A stretch of 64,000 bases of DNA from Paraburkholderia sediminicola (lineage in GTDB: Bacteria; Pseudomonadota; Gammaproteobacteria; Burkholderiales; Burkholderiaceae): NCBI RefSeq assembly GCF_902859805.1, contig NZ_CADIKC010000001.1, positions 1,736,001-1,800,000 on the forward strand, written 5' to 3'. Every line of letters starts with the position of its first letter. The stretch's first letter is position 1. Of the stretch, positions 54,195 through 63,962 are shown piece after piece. The notes under the pieces are model-generated. The model was not told the DNA's origin. It saw only the letters and a list, made by a program, of their open reading frames with translations, and made no database searches. The translations under genes and the position numbers were made by a program.

Positions 54195-54488
54195 ATGGCA
54201 ACTTATGTGGTTCTTGCGCAGTTTACTGACCAAGGTATTCGCGCCGTCAAAAACAGCGCACAGCGGGCTGGTCAAGCGGCAGAGATGGCTAAGAGTTTTG
54301 GCTGTGAAATGAAGGAGATCTACTGGACGATGGGTCAATACGACATTGTCACGATCGTTGAAGCACCGGATGAGCAAAGCTTCATGTCGTTCGGCCTGGC
54401 GCTCGGCGCCGCAGGCAATGTCCGCACGCAAACGCTCCGTGCATTAAACAAAGACGAATTCAGCGCTCTTCTGGGCAAACTCCCATAA
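54195..54488 (+). CDS. GYD-domain protein
   Basis: A 97-residue protein with the small alpha/beta GYD domain, named after a conserved Gly-Tyr-Asp; here the motif reads MGQYDIVTIVEAP near residue 52. The start MATYVVLAQFTDQGIRAVKN is typical. AAGGGGA precedes the ATG at 54195. No function is known to me for the family; members resemble ferredoxin-like ligand-binding folds such as ACT or the Dabb domain. It probably belongs with the 53284 gene. Confidence 0.82.
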   Translation: MATYVVLAQFTDQGIRAVKNSAQRAGQAAEMAKSFGCEMKEIYWTMGQYDIVTIVEAPDEQSFMSFGLALGAAGNVRTQTLRALNKDEFSALLGKLP

Positions 54489-54595
54489 AACAGGCGAACA
54501 CCAGGCTCGCCAACTGTTTCGCTCCGCGAATCTTTTGCTACGCAGGCAAGCGTCACGATGCGCCGCGGCGGGGCGCGCGCATCGCAACGAATCGA

Positions 54596-55906
54596 TCAGC
54601 GGTTCACGAGCTTGGCGGAATATGTCAACGCAAGCGCGCAGCCGACGATCATGCATGCGGCGAAGCCGAACAGACCTGCGCTTTGCGAATGAAACGTATC
54701 GCGCAGCCAGCCGATGAAATACGTGCTGCCGAAACCACCGAGATTCGCGATCGAACAGGCGAAGGCGATACCCGCCGCCGCGGCTGGGCCCTTCAGGAAG
54801 GTCGAAGGCAGCGACCACACCACGGGCATTGCAGCGGCCGCGCCCGCGTTGATCAGCGAGAACAGAATGACCGTTGCGACCGTGCCGTGGTGGCCCGATC
54901 CGGCGATAACCAGCGCAACCGCCGCCACGAGGAACGGGACCACGATATGCCAGCGGCGTTCGCGCATCCGGTCGGAACTGGCGCCGCAGTAAAGCGTGCT
55001 CAGCACGGCTAACGCATTCGGAATCGCCATCAGCCAACCAATGTGATACGGATCGGCGACGCCGGTATCGCGCAGGATCGACGGCAGCCAGAAGCTCGTT
55101 GCGTACAGCCCGAGTAGCACGCAGAGATCGATGAGGCCGAGCGCCCACACCTTGAAGTCGACGAAGGCGCCGCTCAGCGAATGACTCTTGTTGCCGGACG
55201 GCTCCGCGTCGAGATTCGCACGCAGTGTTTTCTTCTCCACGGCGCTGAGCCAGCGGGCGGATTCGATGTTATTCGGCAGCCACGCGAGGATCGCAATGCC
55301 GAGCGCGATCGACGGCAGCGCTTCGAGCAGGAACAGCCATTGCCAGCCACCCAAGCCGTGTGCGCCGTTGAAGAACGCCATGATCCAGCCGGAAATCGGG
55401 CTGCCGATCATGCTCGATAGCGGCAAGCCGACCATGAACAGCGCTACGATGCGAGCACGACGTGCATCGGGATACCACTGCGTCAGATAAAGCAGCACGC
55501 CCGGCAGAAATCCGGCTTCGGCGACGCCGAGCAGGAAGCGCACGATATAGAACTGCATCGGCGTGGTGACGAACAGCGTCGCGCCCGACAGCAGACCCCA
55601 GGTAATCATGATGCGGGCGATCCACAAGCGCGCACCGACCCGCTGCAGAATCAGATTGCTCGGTACTTCGAAGAGGATATAGCCCGCGAAGAACAGGCCC
55701 GCGCCGAGGCCGTAGACGGTATCGCTGAACTTGAGCGCGTCGAGCATCTGCAGCTTCGCGAGACCGATGTTGATCCGGTCGAGATACGCCGCGAAATAAC
55801 ACAGGCAGAAGAACGTGATGAGACGGATCGTAACCTTGCGATAGAGATCGCTGTTGTCGGTGCTGCTCGTGTCGAGCACGGCACTGCCCTGATAAACATT
55901 CGCCAT
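54596..55906 (-). CDS. nicT: MFS transporter, anion:cation symporter type, NicT-like
   Basis: A 12-helix major-facilitator protein of 436 residues in the group that imports organic acids such as tartrate and phthalate. The first helix reads RLITFFCLCYFAAYLDRINI, with the conserved loop after helix 2 (FEVPSNLILQRVGARLWIAR) and the later QWYPDARRARIVALFMVGL. GGGAG precedes the ATG at 55906. In Pseudomonas putida NicT belongs to the nicotinate cluster. Here the gene sits beside the nic genes, and its promoter carries the dyad shared with them. The substrate is inferred from that. Confidence 0.8.
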   Translation of the reverse strand: MANVYQGSAVLDTSSTDNSDLYRKVTIRLITFFCLCYFAAYLDRINIGLAKLQMLDALKFSDTVYGLGAGLFFAGYILFEVPSNLILQRVGARLWIARIMITWGLLSGATLFVTTPMQFYIVRFLLGVAEAGFLPGVLLYLTQWYPDARRARIVALFMVGLPLSSMIGSPISGWIMAFFNGAHGLGGWQWLFLLEALPSIALGIAILAWLPNNIESARWLSAVEKKTLRANLDAEPSGNKSHSLSGAFVDFKVWALGLIDLCVLLGLYATSFWLPSILRDTGVADPYHIGWLMAIPNALAVLSTLYCGASSDRMRERRWHIVVPFLVAAVALVIAGSGHHGTVATVILFSLINAGAAAAMPVVWSLPSTFLKGPAAAAGIAFACSIANLGGFGSTYFIGWLRDTFHSQSAGLFGFAACMIVGCALALTYSAKLVNR

Positions 55907-55994
55907 GACTGCCACTCCCGGAAGGTGGTGCGAAAAAAGGTGGATGTCGTGCGACAGAGATCACTCGCACTTCGCTTGCAGATGTCTATGTATC

Positions 55995-56019
55995 ACGCTA
56001 AAAACGTAGCGTATACGCT
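55995..56019. promoter_or_regulatory. nic-type operator before the MFS gene
   Basis: AGCGTATACGCT (56008-56019) is a perfect 12-base palindrome. ACGCTA (55995-56000) and TAGCGT (56007-56012) form an overlapping inverted repeat. Its GTAGCGTA core recurs, as TGTAGCGTACAC on the minus strand, before nicC. Confidence 0.55.
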
Positions 56020-56235
56020 TCAAAATACAGTGTGGAAAAATACCCGACGAAGTCCATGAAATTTCCTCGACGATTCGCTCAATTCATCGTAGAAATGCCT
56101 GTAATTCGTTTCTTTTTACGAGCATGTAAGTGCCTGACGTACAACGAAAGTGCATGAAGAATGTAAAGCGTGTTAGCTACAAATAAACCGTCCGATGCCG
56201 GCGCTTGATTCAGGTCGTATTGAGGGTCCGGTTAG

Positions 56236-56249
56236 AGGGTGTACACTCT
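56236..56249. promoter_or_regulatory. nic-type operator before the MarR gene
   Basis: AGGGTGTACACTCT has a perfect GTGTACAC core (56239-56246) about 40 bases before the MarR start, a position suited to autorepression. Confidence 0.55.
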
Positions 56250-56287
56250 TTCTCTTTCGTCTTCAGGCCGCCCGGCCTTGTACCCCT

Positions 56288-56737
56288 ATGGCGCCGCGTA
56301 AGGATTCCTACGACTTTCACGATCAGATCGGCCACTTGTTGCGTCGTGCGTATCAACGGCATGTCGCAATTTTTCAGGAAGCGATTCCCGATTCCGATCT
56401 GACCGCCGCGCAGTTCGTCGCACTGTGTGCGGTCAAAGAACAGCAACCGTGCTCACTGAACGACATCGTCAAGGCAACTGCGATCGATCAGGCGACGATC
56501 CGCGGCGTCATCGAGCGTCTGAAGGCGCGTGCGCTGATCGAGGTGGGCGCCGACCCGAACGACGGACGCAAGCTCGTCGTGCGTCCCACCGCGGCGGGCC
56601 TCGCATTGATCGAGCGCACCGTGCCGTTCGCCCAGGAGGTCACGGAGCGCACTTATGGCGCGCTGAATGCCGGCGAGCGCGTCGCCATGCTGTTTCTGCT
56701 GCGCAAAATGATGGAGTCGGACGCGGACGGCGAGTAG
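56288..56737 (+). CDS. nicR: MarR-family regulator, NicR-like
   Basis: A 149-residue MarR-type repressor starting MAPRKDSYDFHDQIGHLLRR. The winged-helix DNA-binding region is LNDIVKATAIDQATIRGVIE, then RLKARALIEVGADPNDGRKL with the wing. The C-terminal dimerisation helices follow. In P. putida NicR represses the lower nicotinate genes and responds to 6-hydroxynicotinate. The position next to nicB and nicT, and the shared operator core, support that role here. The ATG at 56288 is preferred over an upstream frame that would include the operator. Confidence 0.8.
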   Translation: MAPRKDSYDFHDQIGHLLRRAYQRHVAIFQEAIPDSDLTAAQFVALCAVKEQQPCSLNDIVKATAIDQATIRGVIERLKARALIEVGADPNDGRKLVVRPTAAGLALIERTVPFAQEVTERTYGALNAGERVAMLFLLRKMMESDADGE

Positions 56738-56770
56738 GCGGGTCACACCGCGATTCGTCTTGCCTGGCTC

Positions 56771-59050
56771 CTAGTTATTCGCCGCCTGCGCCGGTTCAGC
56801 CGCCAGCAACTTGCCGGCGGCGCGCAAACCTTCGCGCACGGTCTCTTGCGTGAACGGCGGCGCGAGCAGGCGCACGCCAGTCGCGTCGTAGATCGCATTC
56901 GCGAGCGCAGCGGGTCCAGGCACGGAGGCCGATTCGCCGGCGCCCAGCGGCGGTTCGCCTTGACGCGGCATCAGCACGATATCGACGGCCGGCAACTCCG
57001 GAAAAGTCAGGATCGGGTAACTGCCCCATTCGCGGCTCGCCACCTTGCCGTCGACGAATCGCACGCGCTCCTTGAGCGAGCGGCTCAGGACCTGGATCAC
57101 ATTGCCGTGAATCTGATGACGCACGCCGTCGGGGTTGATCATGGTGCCGGTGTCCTGGCCGACCGTAATGCGCTCGACCCGCACCTGACCGGTTACGCGA
57201 TCCACCACGAGTTCCACCGCCCACGCCGACCATGCCGCACCAAAGCCTGGAAAGCGGCTATGCACGTAACGTGCGTATGCGATGCCGTGACCGCGCGCAT
57301 AGCGCTCGTCAGCCGCTTTACTGCCGCGCTTGCGATGCGTCCATCCGGCGCGCACAGCAACCGCTTCGAGCAGTTCGGCAGCGCGTGTGTCGTTCAGATG
57401 GCGCAACCGAAATTCCAGCGGGTCGCAGCCGGTTAGCGCGGCCATTTCATCGACGAACGAATCGTGCGCGAACGAATTGGGCAGCGCCGACACACCACGA
57501 AACCATGATGAACGCACGAGCGGGGCGAGGTCGTCGCATGCGAAACGGCGATGCGGGCTTTCGTACGGCGAGACAGCGGTGCGGTCGCCCATTTCAAAGA
57601 CGCGCGCTTGTGGGGCGGCGGCGCCCGTCAGCAGCGAGGCGAGCAGCGGTGCATCGTTCGACGGATAGCGCGTCACGAAGTCGTAGCCAAGCAGGCGGCC
57701 ATCGTCGCTCACCGTGCCGGTGACGTCGACCACCTGGCCACAGCCTTTCGGCTCCCACGTGTGTTCGTCGGCACGCGAGAGCTGCACGCGCACCGGCGCA
57801 CCGACCGCGCGCGAGAGCAGCAGCGCATCGCCGCAGACGTCGTCCGCGCAATTGCGTCCGTAGCAACCGGCCGCTTCCATGCGGACGACGTCGATGTCGG
57901 CTTCGTCGCGTTGCAACAGGGTCGCGAGGTCGCAGCGTAGCGAGACCGGGTTCTGCGTGCCCGACCAGACGGTGATGCGTCCTTTCCCGGGCTCCCGGTA
58001 GTCGGCCACCGAACACGATGGACCGATCGAGCCATGCATCTGATAAGGCCACACGTAGGTGCGTGACAGCGTGGTCGTGCCGGGCAAACCGCGCACGGAT
58101 TCCACGTCGCCTTCTTCCAGCAGAGGCCGTCGTTTTGCCGGCGCAGCGGAGATCGCAGCGCCTGGATCATCCAGAGAACCGAGCGGCGGCAGCGGCTTCC
58201 ATTTGACGCGCAACTCGCGTGCGGCGCGAATCGCCTGTTCTTCGCGCTCGGCCACGACGCCCACGAAATCGCCGATCACCACCACGTCTCGTACGCCGGC
58301 AATATGGGCGACGGATTCGCGTTCAACCCGCTCGAACGAGGTGCCGACGAAAGCGCCGCTATCGATGCCGCTATAAGGCGGACGTACTACTCGTCCATGC
58401 AGCATGCCGGGCACGCGCATGTCGTGCACAAAGGTCAACGCGCCGGTCGCCTTCGCCGGCAGATCGACGCGCGGCGATGAACGCCCGACGAGCCGGTACG
58501 TCGATGGATCCTTGACGGGCGTGCCGGTGTCGAGTTCAAGCGTCATGCTGCGGCCAGCGAGCAGTTCGGCAAACGTCACGCGTGCGCCATGCCGGTTGGC
58601 CGCGCAGAAAATCTGGGCGTCGTCGGTGGCAAGCTGTTCGGTGGCGACACCGAGGCGCTGCGCAGCGAGTTCGAAGAGCGCGCCGCGCGCCTGCGCCGCC
58701 GCACAACGCAGCGGCACCGTCGAAATCTGGATTGTCGCGCTGGCGATTGTGGGACCCTGGTTCGGCGTGGCGGCGGTGTCGCCGAGCAGCACCGTGACGC
58801 GCCTCGCCGGCACGTCGAGTTCTTCCGCGACGATCTGGCCGAGCGATGTACGTATGCCTGTGCCGAGATCGACGTGACCGTTGAACGCGAGGATCCGTCC
58901 GTCGTCGAGTATTGCGACGAAGACTTCGGGTACGTCGGGCACGTAGGTCGAGAGGCTGCCGGGCTGTCCGGCGGCGGGCCTGACGGGCGCAGCCGGCCGG
59001 CGGATTACGGCAAGGCGGCCGACGCTTGCCAGAAGTTCGGAGCGGTTCAC
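56771..59050 (-). CDS. nicB: Molybdopterin-binding hydroxylase large subunit, NicB-like
   Basis: A molybdenum hydroxylase catalytic subunit of the nicotinate / isoquinoline dehydrogenase group, expected to convert nicotinate to 6-hydroxynicotinate. Motifs are FNGHVDLGTGIRTSLGQIVA near residue 55, VTVLLGDTAATPNQG, RVDLPAKATGALTFVHDMRV near residue 195, and the active-site glutamate in GAGESASVPGPAALANAIYD near residue 710. The GTG at 59050 (VNRSELLASVG) is chosen because an upstream extension would overlap the nicF coding region. At 760 residues it lacks the cytochrome c domains of P. putida NicB: there is no CxxCH motif at its C-terminus. No [2Fe-2S] subunit lies nearby. Confidence 0.82.
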   Translation of the reverse strand: MNRSELLASVGRLAVIRRPAAPVRPAAGQPGSLSTYVPDVPEVFVAILDDGRILAFNGHVDLGTGIRTSLGQIVAEELDVPARRVTVLLGDTAATPNQGPTIASATIQISTVPLRCAAAQARGALFELAAQRLGVATEQLATDDAQIFCAANRHGARVTFAELLAGRSMTLELDTGTPVKDPSTYRLVGRSSPRVDLPAKATGALTFVHDMRVPGMLHGRVVRPPYSGIDSGAFVGTSFERVERESVAHIAGVRDVVVIGDFVGVVAEREEQAIRAARELRVKWKPLPPLGSLDDPGAAISAAPAKRRPLLEEGDVESVRGLPGTTTLSRTYVWPYQMHGSIGPSCSVADYREPGKGRITVWSGTQNPVSLRCDLATLLQRDEADIDVVRMEAAGCYGRNCADDVCGDALLLSRAVGAPVRVQLSRADEHTWEPKGCGQVVDVTGTVSDDGRLLGYDFVTRYPSNDAPLLASLLTGAAAPQARVFEMGDRTAVSPYESPHRRFACDDLAPLVRSSWFRGVSALPNSFAHDSFVDEMAALTGCDPLEFRLRHLNDTRAAELLEAVAVRAGWTHRKRGSKAADERYARGHGIAYARYVHSRFPGFGAAWSAWAVELVVDRVTGQVRVERITVGQDTGTMINPDGVRHQIHGNVIQVLSRSLKERVRFVDGKVASREWGSYPILTFPELPAVDIVLMPRQGEPPLGAGESASVPGPAALANAIYDATGVRLLAPPFTQETVREGLRAAGKLLAAEPAQAANN

Positions 59051-59085
59051 GGGCAGAGTCCCAGAGTGTGCGCCACGCCCATGCG

Positions 59086-59730
59086 TCAACGCACGCGCTG
59101 CTCGATCGCGACCAGCGCGTCCGCGAGCGGCATCACCGCCGCATACTTCTGCTGCATGTCGAACAGGTTCGCGTCGTGTGGGCCGATGGCCCGGTCGCCG
59201 ACACAGTCGGATAGCACCAGTGGCCGGAATCCATACGACATCGCATCGACAACGCTGGCCCGCACACAACCACTCGTTACCGCGCCGGCCACGAGCAGCG
59301 TCTGCACGGCGCGCTGCGTGAGCCACGGTGCGAGTTGCGTGCCGAAGAAGGCGGACGGCACGGTCTTGCGCACCACCAGTTCGCCTTTCGCGGGTGTCAG
59401 CTCCGGCACGATCGCGCTATTGGGATGGTCTTCGGTGAGCGTCGCCATGCCCGGCACCTTCAGTGAGAATACGTTGTCGTCGCTGCCGTCCTCCGCGTAG
59501 ACGATGCGACTGTGGGCGACCGGCCAACCCGCGGCGCGTGCGTGTGCGAGCGCCTTCACGGTACGTGCGATCGCCGGCGCGATATTGCCGCCGCCGAATG
59601 TAGAGGGATCGGCAAAGCCGACCACGAAGTCGACGATCAACAGGCCAATATTGCCGTGCACGGGCAACGGTGTGCCGAACCCTTGCTGCTGATACACATG
59701 GGCTTCGGCGTGTGTTTGGGGAGCATTCAT
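59086..59730 (-). CDS. nicF: Maleamate amidohydrolase (isochorismatase family)
   Basis: Hydrolyses maleamate to maleate and ammonia. The cysteine-hydrolase triad is visible: Asp in LLIVDFVVGFADP near residue 30, Lys in VVRKTVPSAFFGT near residue 112, and Cys in AGAVTSGCVRASVVDAM near residue 145. The DFVVGFADP form matches NicF-type enzymes. At 214 residues it has the expected length. The ATG at 59730 lies 12 bases after the nicX stop; a TTG directly after that stop is a less likely start. Confidence 0.9.
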   Translation of the reverse strand: MNAPQTHAEAHVYQQQGFGTPLPVHGNIGLLIVDFVVGFADPSTFGGGNIAPAIARTVKALAHARAAGWPVAHSRIVYAEDGSDDNVFSLKVPGMATLTEDHPNSAIVPELTPAKGELVVRKTVPSAFFGTQLAPWLTQRAVQTLLVAGAVTSGCVRASVVDAMSYGFRPLVLSDCVGDRAIGPHDANLFDMQQKYAAVMPLADALVAIEQRVR

Positions 59731-59741
59731 CGCATCAGGTC

Positions 59742-60782
59742 TCAATGTGTCGATTCGATTACGCGGCCGTCGCGCACGACGACATCGTCGTCGAGCAGCA
59801 CGGTGCAGTGGCGCAGCGGAATATCGATGTGGCAGGTCGTCGTGCGGCTGCCGCCGCCTTCGTTGTTCGGGCCGAGCGAGAAGAGGAAATTGCCCTCGAA
59901 CGCACGCGCATCCATGCCGATGGTCGCTTCACGATCGTAGAGCCCGAGCGTCGACCAGCGCGCACGCGGCTGCAAACCCCAGCCGATATGCGAGATCGCA
60001 TAGCCTTCAGGATCATTGAAGGTTTCCATGTAGTCGCGCAGCAACGCGGCGTCGACACCCCCTTCGATCTTTGTCGCATAGCCGCCTTGAACAGTCAGCA
60101 CGATCGGCTCGCTCACATAGCGTTTCTGCGGCAGCAGGATGTCACCGCGATCGATCACGATCGTGCCGTGCGCGGTGCGATCGTTCGGATAGGTCAGGGC
60201 GAAGCCGCTCGGCCAGTGGTCCCAGCGGCCCGGTTCGTCGACGAAACCGTATTCGGCGGTGGGTCCGAACTCGCCGAGTGGACACACGAGCGACGTGCCG
60301 GCCGGGGAGCTCACGCGCATTTCCCGCGCGGCGGAGATGCGCTCCGCGGCGCCCAGCACCCGCGTGCGGTCGGCCTGGGTCGGCACCATGCGCGCGAGCA
60401 CCTCGGGAGGTTCGACGGCCAGCAGGATTTTCGTGCCGGACTTCAGGATGTCGTGCTGCTCGGGGGAGAACAGCAGGGTCATCAGATCGAGCACGAGATC
60501 GCTTGCTTTAAGCGCAGCGATCGCGGGGCCGTTGCCGGTGAGCGGCGTGGTGCCCAGATAGGCGAGCGAATCGCGGCTGAATGCCTTCTCGCCGTTCACC
60601 GGCGGCAGATCGAGCCGATTGACGATCGCCCCCATCGATTGCGTCGCGATGAGCGCGCACGACAAGGTCTGCGGATGCGTGGCCGGGCTCGTCAGGATCG
60701 TGACGCTCTGGCCGGGTTCGAGGCGGGACAGCGCGAGGACTTCCTTCCACGCTTCGATCAATTGGTAGTCGCTGACTGGCAT
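59742..60782 (-). CDS. nicX: 2,5-dihydroxypyridine 5,6-dioxygenase
   Basis: An extradiol-type dioxygenase that opens 2,5-dihydroxypyridine to N-formylmaleamate. It belongs to the small NicX family, which has the fold of M29 aminopeptidases. The presumed iron ligands are His in YAISHIGWGLQPR near residue 262 and the HxD pair in TTCHIDIPLRHC near residue 315. The N-terminus begins PVSDYQLIEAWKEVLALSRL. At 346 residues it is close to the 350 of the P. putida enzyme. It sits between nicD and nicF on one transcript. Confidence 0.93.
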   Translation of the reverse strand: MPVSDYQLIEAWKEVLALSRLEPGQSVTILTSPATHPQTLSCALIATQSMGAIVNRLDLPPVNGEKAFSRDSLAYLGTTPLTGNGPAIAALKASDLVLDLMTLLFSPEQHDILKSGTKILLAVEPPEVLARMVPTQADRTRVLGAAERISAAREMRVSSPAGTSLVCPLGEFGPTAEYGFVDEPGRWDHWPSGFALTYPNDRTAHGTIVIDRGDILLPQKRYVSEPIVLTVQGGYATKIEGGVDAALLRDYMETFNDPEGYAISHIGWGLQPRARWSTLGLYDREATIGMDARAFEGNFLFSLGPNNEGGGSRTTTCHIDIPLRHCTVLLDDDVVVRDGRVIESTH

Positions 60783-60801
60783 CGTCGGTTCCTTTTTACG
60801 G

Positions 60802-61629
60802 TCAGTAGGCGAGCGGCGCGCCGAGGAAGTCGCTGAAGGCGGCGTAGAAGCCGGCAGCGTTGTCCCACGGAATCATGTGGCCGGCGTTGGGCACGCGTAC
60901 GTGCAGCATCGCCGGTGTGGCGCGCTGCAGTTCGGCGACGTCCTCGTCGCGCACCACGTCGCCGTTCTGCGCGGTCATCAGCAGCGAGGGCACGGCAAGA
61001 CGGGCGGCGTCCGCGTGGAAATCGTCGGTGTGGAAGCCTTCATAGGAGGCGAGTACCGCGCGCTCGTCGCAGGTATGCAGCCATTCGGCGCGTAACTGGC
61101 GTTCTGCCTCGGTCCAGGTCGGGCAGAACGCGCGCATGCCTTCGGCGTCGGTGCCGCTTCGCGCGAGCGCCATCGAATCGACGTACCAGGGCAGCTTGCC
61201 CGGATAGTCACGGCGGCCGGGCCCGGAAACCGGTGGATCGATCAGCGCCACCGAGGCGAGTCCGCGCGGCGCATGCAGCGCCGCACGCGCCGCAATGCGC
61301 GCGCCCATGGAGTGGCCGACCAGGCTGAACTCACGCAGACCGAGCGCCGCGACGAACGCGGCCACGTCGGCGGCTTGCGCGTCCAGGCTGTAGTCGAGGG
61401 TCGGCGATGCCGACGACAGGCCGCGGCCGCGCACGTCGAGTACATACGTGTCGTGCGTGCGGCCCAGCACTTCGCCGACGAAGCCCCACGTGATCGCCGG
61501 ACTGGTAATACCCGGAATCAGCACGATAGCGGGGCGTTTCGCGCGTGAACCGTCGGCGCCGCCGTAGCGCAGATAGTGCTGGCGGATGCCGTTGGCCGCG
61601 ACGTTCGCGCCATACAGGAAGGTAGTCAT
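60802..61629 (-). CDS. nicD: N-formylmaleamate deformylase
   Basis: An alpha/beta hydrolase that removes formate from N-formylmaleamate to give maleamate. The nucleophile elbow is LVGHSMGARIAAR near residue 105, the oxyanion region VLIPGITSPAITWGFVGE near residue 35, an aspartate near VRDEDVAEL, and the late histidine in NAGHMIPWDNAAG near residue 255. At 275 residues it is in the family range. It is separated from nicE by 23 bases and from nicX by 19 bases, so all are one operon. Another esterase would be possible without this context. Confidence 0.88.
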   Translation of the reverse strand: MTTFLYGANVAANGIRQHYLRYGGADGSRAKRPAIVLIPGITSPAITWGFVGEVLGRTHDTYVLDVRGRGLSSASPTLDYSLDAQAADVAAFVAALGLREFSLVGHSMGARIAARAALHAPRGLASVALIDPPVSGPGRRDYPGKLPWYVDSMALARSGTDAEGMRAFCPTWTEAERQLRAEWLHTCDERAVLASYEGFHTDDFHADAARLAVPSLLMTAQNGDVVRDEDVAELQRATPAMLHVRVPNAGHMIPWDNAAGFYAAFSDFLGAPLAY

Positions 61630-61652
61630 GGTGCGTCCTCTCGCGGCGGCGG

Positions 61653-62405
61653 TCAGTAAGCGCCCGACAGCAGGGCGCCTGCGCCCGGCACGATCGGTTC
61701 GAGATCGAGTTCGCGCAGCATCGCGTAGGTGGTGGCGATCGCGGCCGTAATGACCGGCTTGCCCGTCATGGCCTCGACCTTGGCGACCGCCGGCAGGGAC
61801 GGCATCTGTACGCAGGCGGACAGCACGATTGCGTCGACCTGCTCGAAAGGCATGCTTTTGACGATGTCGGGCAAGCGCGCGGGATCGTGGCGGCCTACGT
61901 CCAGGTTGTCGGGGATTTCGAGCGCGCGATAGTCGATGACTTCATACCCTTCGTGGCGGATGTAGTCGACCACGAGTTCGGTCAAGGGCTTCATGTACGG
62001 CGCCACGACGATCACGCGTTTGGCGCCGATCACACGCAGTGCATCGACAAGCGCACCGGCGCTCGTCAGGACAGGCGCCTGCCCGCCGTTTTCCGCCGTG
62101 CGCTGTGTCAGGCGTGCCTGCGACACGCGGTGATAACCGTGGCCCATGGCCATGATCGCGACGAGGCAGGCATAGCCGAGCACGTCGACGCGCGCGTCGG
62201 ACAACTCGAGGGCACAGCGGTCCGACTCGGCGTCCATTGCCGCCAGCTCTTCCTTGACGACCTTCTTCATGCGCATCCGGCTCGAATGGAAGGTGAAGCG
62301 CTGCGGACGGATCGTCTCGCGCAGTCGCAGCATGGCCGGGATCTCCGTTTCCATTGTGGTGTTCGAGCTCGGCACGATCTGGCCGATCCGGTATGTCCTG
62401 GTCAT
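61653..62405 (-). CDS. nicE: Maleate cis-trans isomerase
   Basis: Converts maleate to fumarate, the last step of the pathway, which feeds the citric acid cycle. It belongs to the Asp/Glu racemase-like superfamily. The start reads TYRIGQIVPSSNTTMETEIP, typical of maleate isomerases. The two catalytic cysteines are seen in LGYACLVAIMAMG near residue 78 and IVLSACVQMPSLP near residue 194. At 250 residues it matches the family. It is the first gene of the minus-strand nic operon. Confidence 0.93.
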   Translation of the reverse strand: MTRTYRIGQIVPSSNTTMETEIPAMLRLRETIRPQRFTFHSSRMRMKKVVKEELAAMDAESDRCALELSDARVDVLGYACLVAIMAMGHGYHRVSQARLTQRTAENGGQAPVLTSAGALVDALRVIGAKRVIVVAPYMKPLTELVVDYIRHEGYEVIDYRALEIPDNLDVGRHDPARLPDIVKSMPFEQVDAIVLSACVQMPSLPAVAKVEAMTGKPVITAAIATTYAMLRELDLEPIVPGAGALLSGAY

Positions 62406-62483
62406 TGTGATGCTCTCCGGTCAATGTGAGTGATACCCGGCGCCTTGCGACGGCGAGGGGTGTCGTACGTTGAAACAAAGTCT

Positions 62484-62498
62484 AGTGTGTACGTTATA
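62484..62498. promoter_or_regulatory. nic-type operator towards nicE
   Basis: AGTGTGTACGTTATA lies 79 bases before the nicE start. It shares TGTGTACG-Y-TA-Y-A with the copy before nicC. Confidence 0.5.
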
Positions 62499-62624
62499 AA
62501 AATTCAACAGAATAAAAATGTCACCTGCGAGCGCCATGTGAAAGTTAAGCGCGATTGCACCTATATAGGCGAAAAATTCGACGTTCGGGTAAGTGCAAAA
62601 TTTTTGTTGTCGAAAGAATTTCGA

Positions 62625-62639
62625 ATGTGTACGCTACAT
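62625..62639. promoter_or_regulatory. nic-type operator towards nicC
   Basis: ATGTGTACGCTACAT has matching ends (ATGT/ACAT) around GTACGC and lies 65 bases before the nicC ATG. Its reverse strand reads ATGTAGCGTACACAT, which contains the TAGCGTA core found before the MFS gene. Confidence 0.55.
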
Positions 62640-62643
62640 TTAA

Positions 62644-63855
<1,212 letters not shown>

Positions 63856-63866
63856 GTGTGAGTGGC

Positions 63867-63919
63867 AAGCACGCGATACGGAAGCGCGTGGCGCCTGCGT
63901 CATAGCACGCCGCGTGCTT
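63867..63919 (+). terminator. Possible stem after nicC
   Basis: AAGCACGCG (63867-63875) pairs with CGCGTGCTT (63911-63919) around a GC-rich 35-base loop. No U-run follows directly, so it is at best a weak or Rho-assisted end of the nicC transcript. Confidence 0.35.
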
Positions 63920-63962
63920 CCGCTGTAAGGTCATCCCTTTTCATGTGTGAACAGGCCCAGAT

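Larger units (their letters stand above)
55907..56287. other. Divergent control region between nicT-like and nicR-like genes
   Basis: About 380 bases without a gene, AT-richer than its surroundings. It carries the palindrome AGCGTATACGCT near the transporter and GTGTACAC near the MarR gene, both listed separately. No terminator is expected here because both genes read outward. Confidence 0.6.

Noticed and set aside
59051..59326. An N-terminal extension of about 92 residues on the NicB-like protein.
   Set aside because: It is Arg/Ala-rich with no motif and overlaps the nicF coding region on the same strand; the GTG at 59050 avoids nearly all of it.
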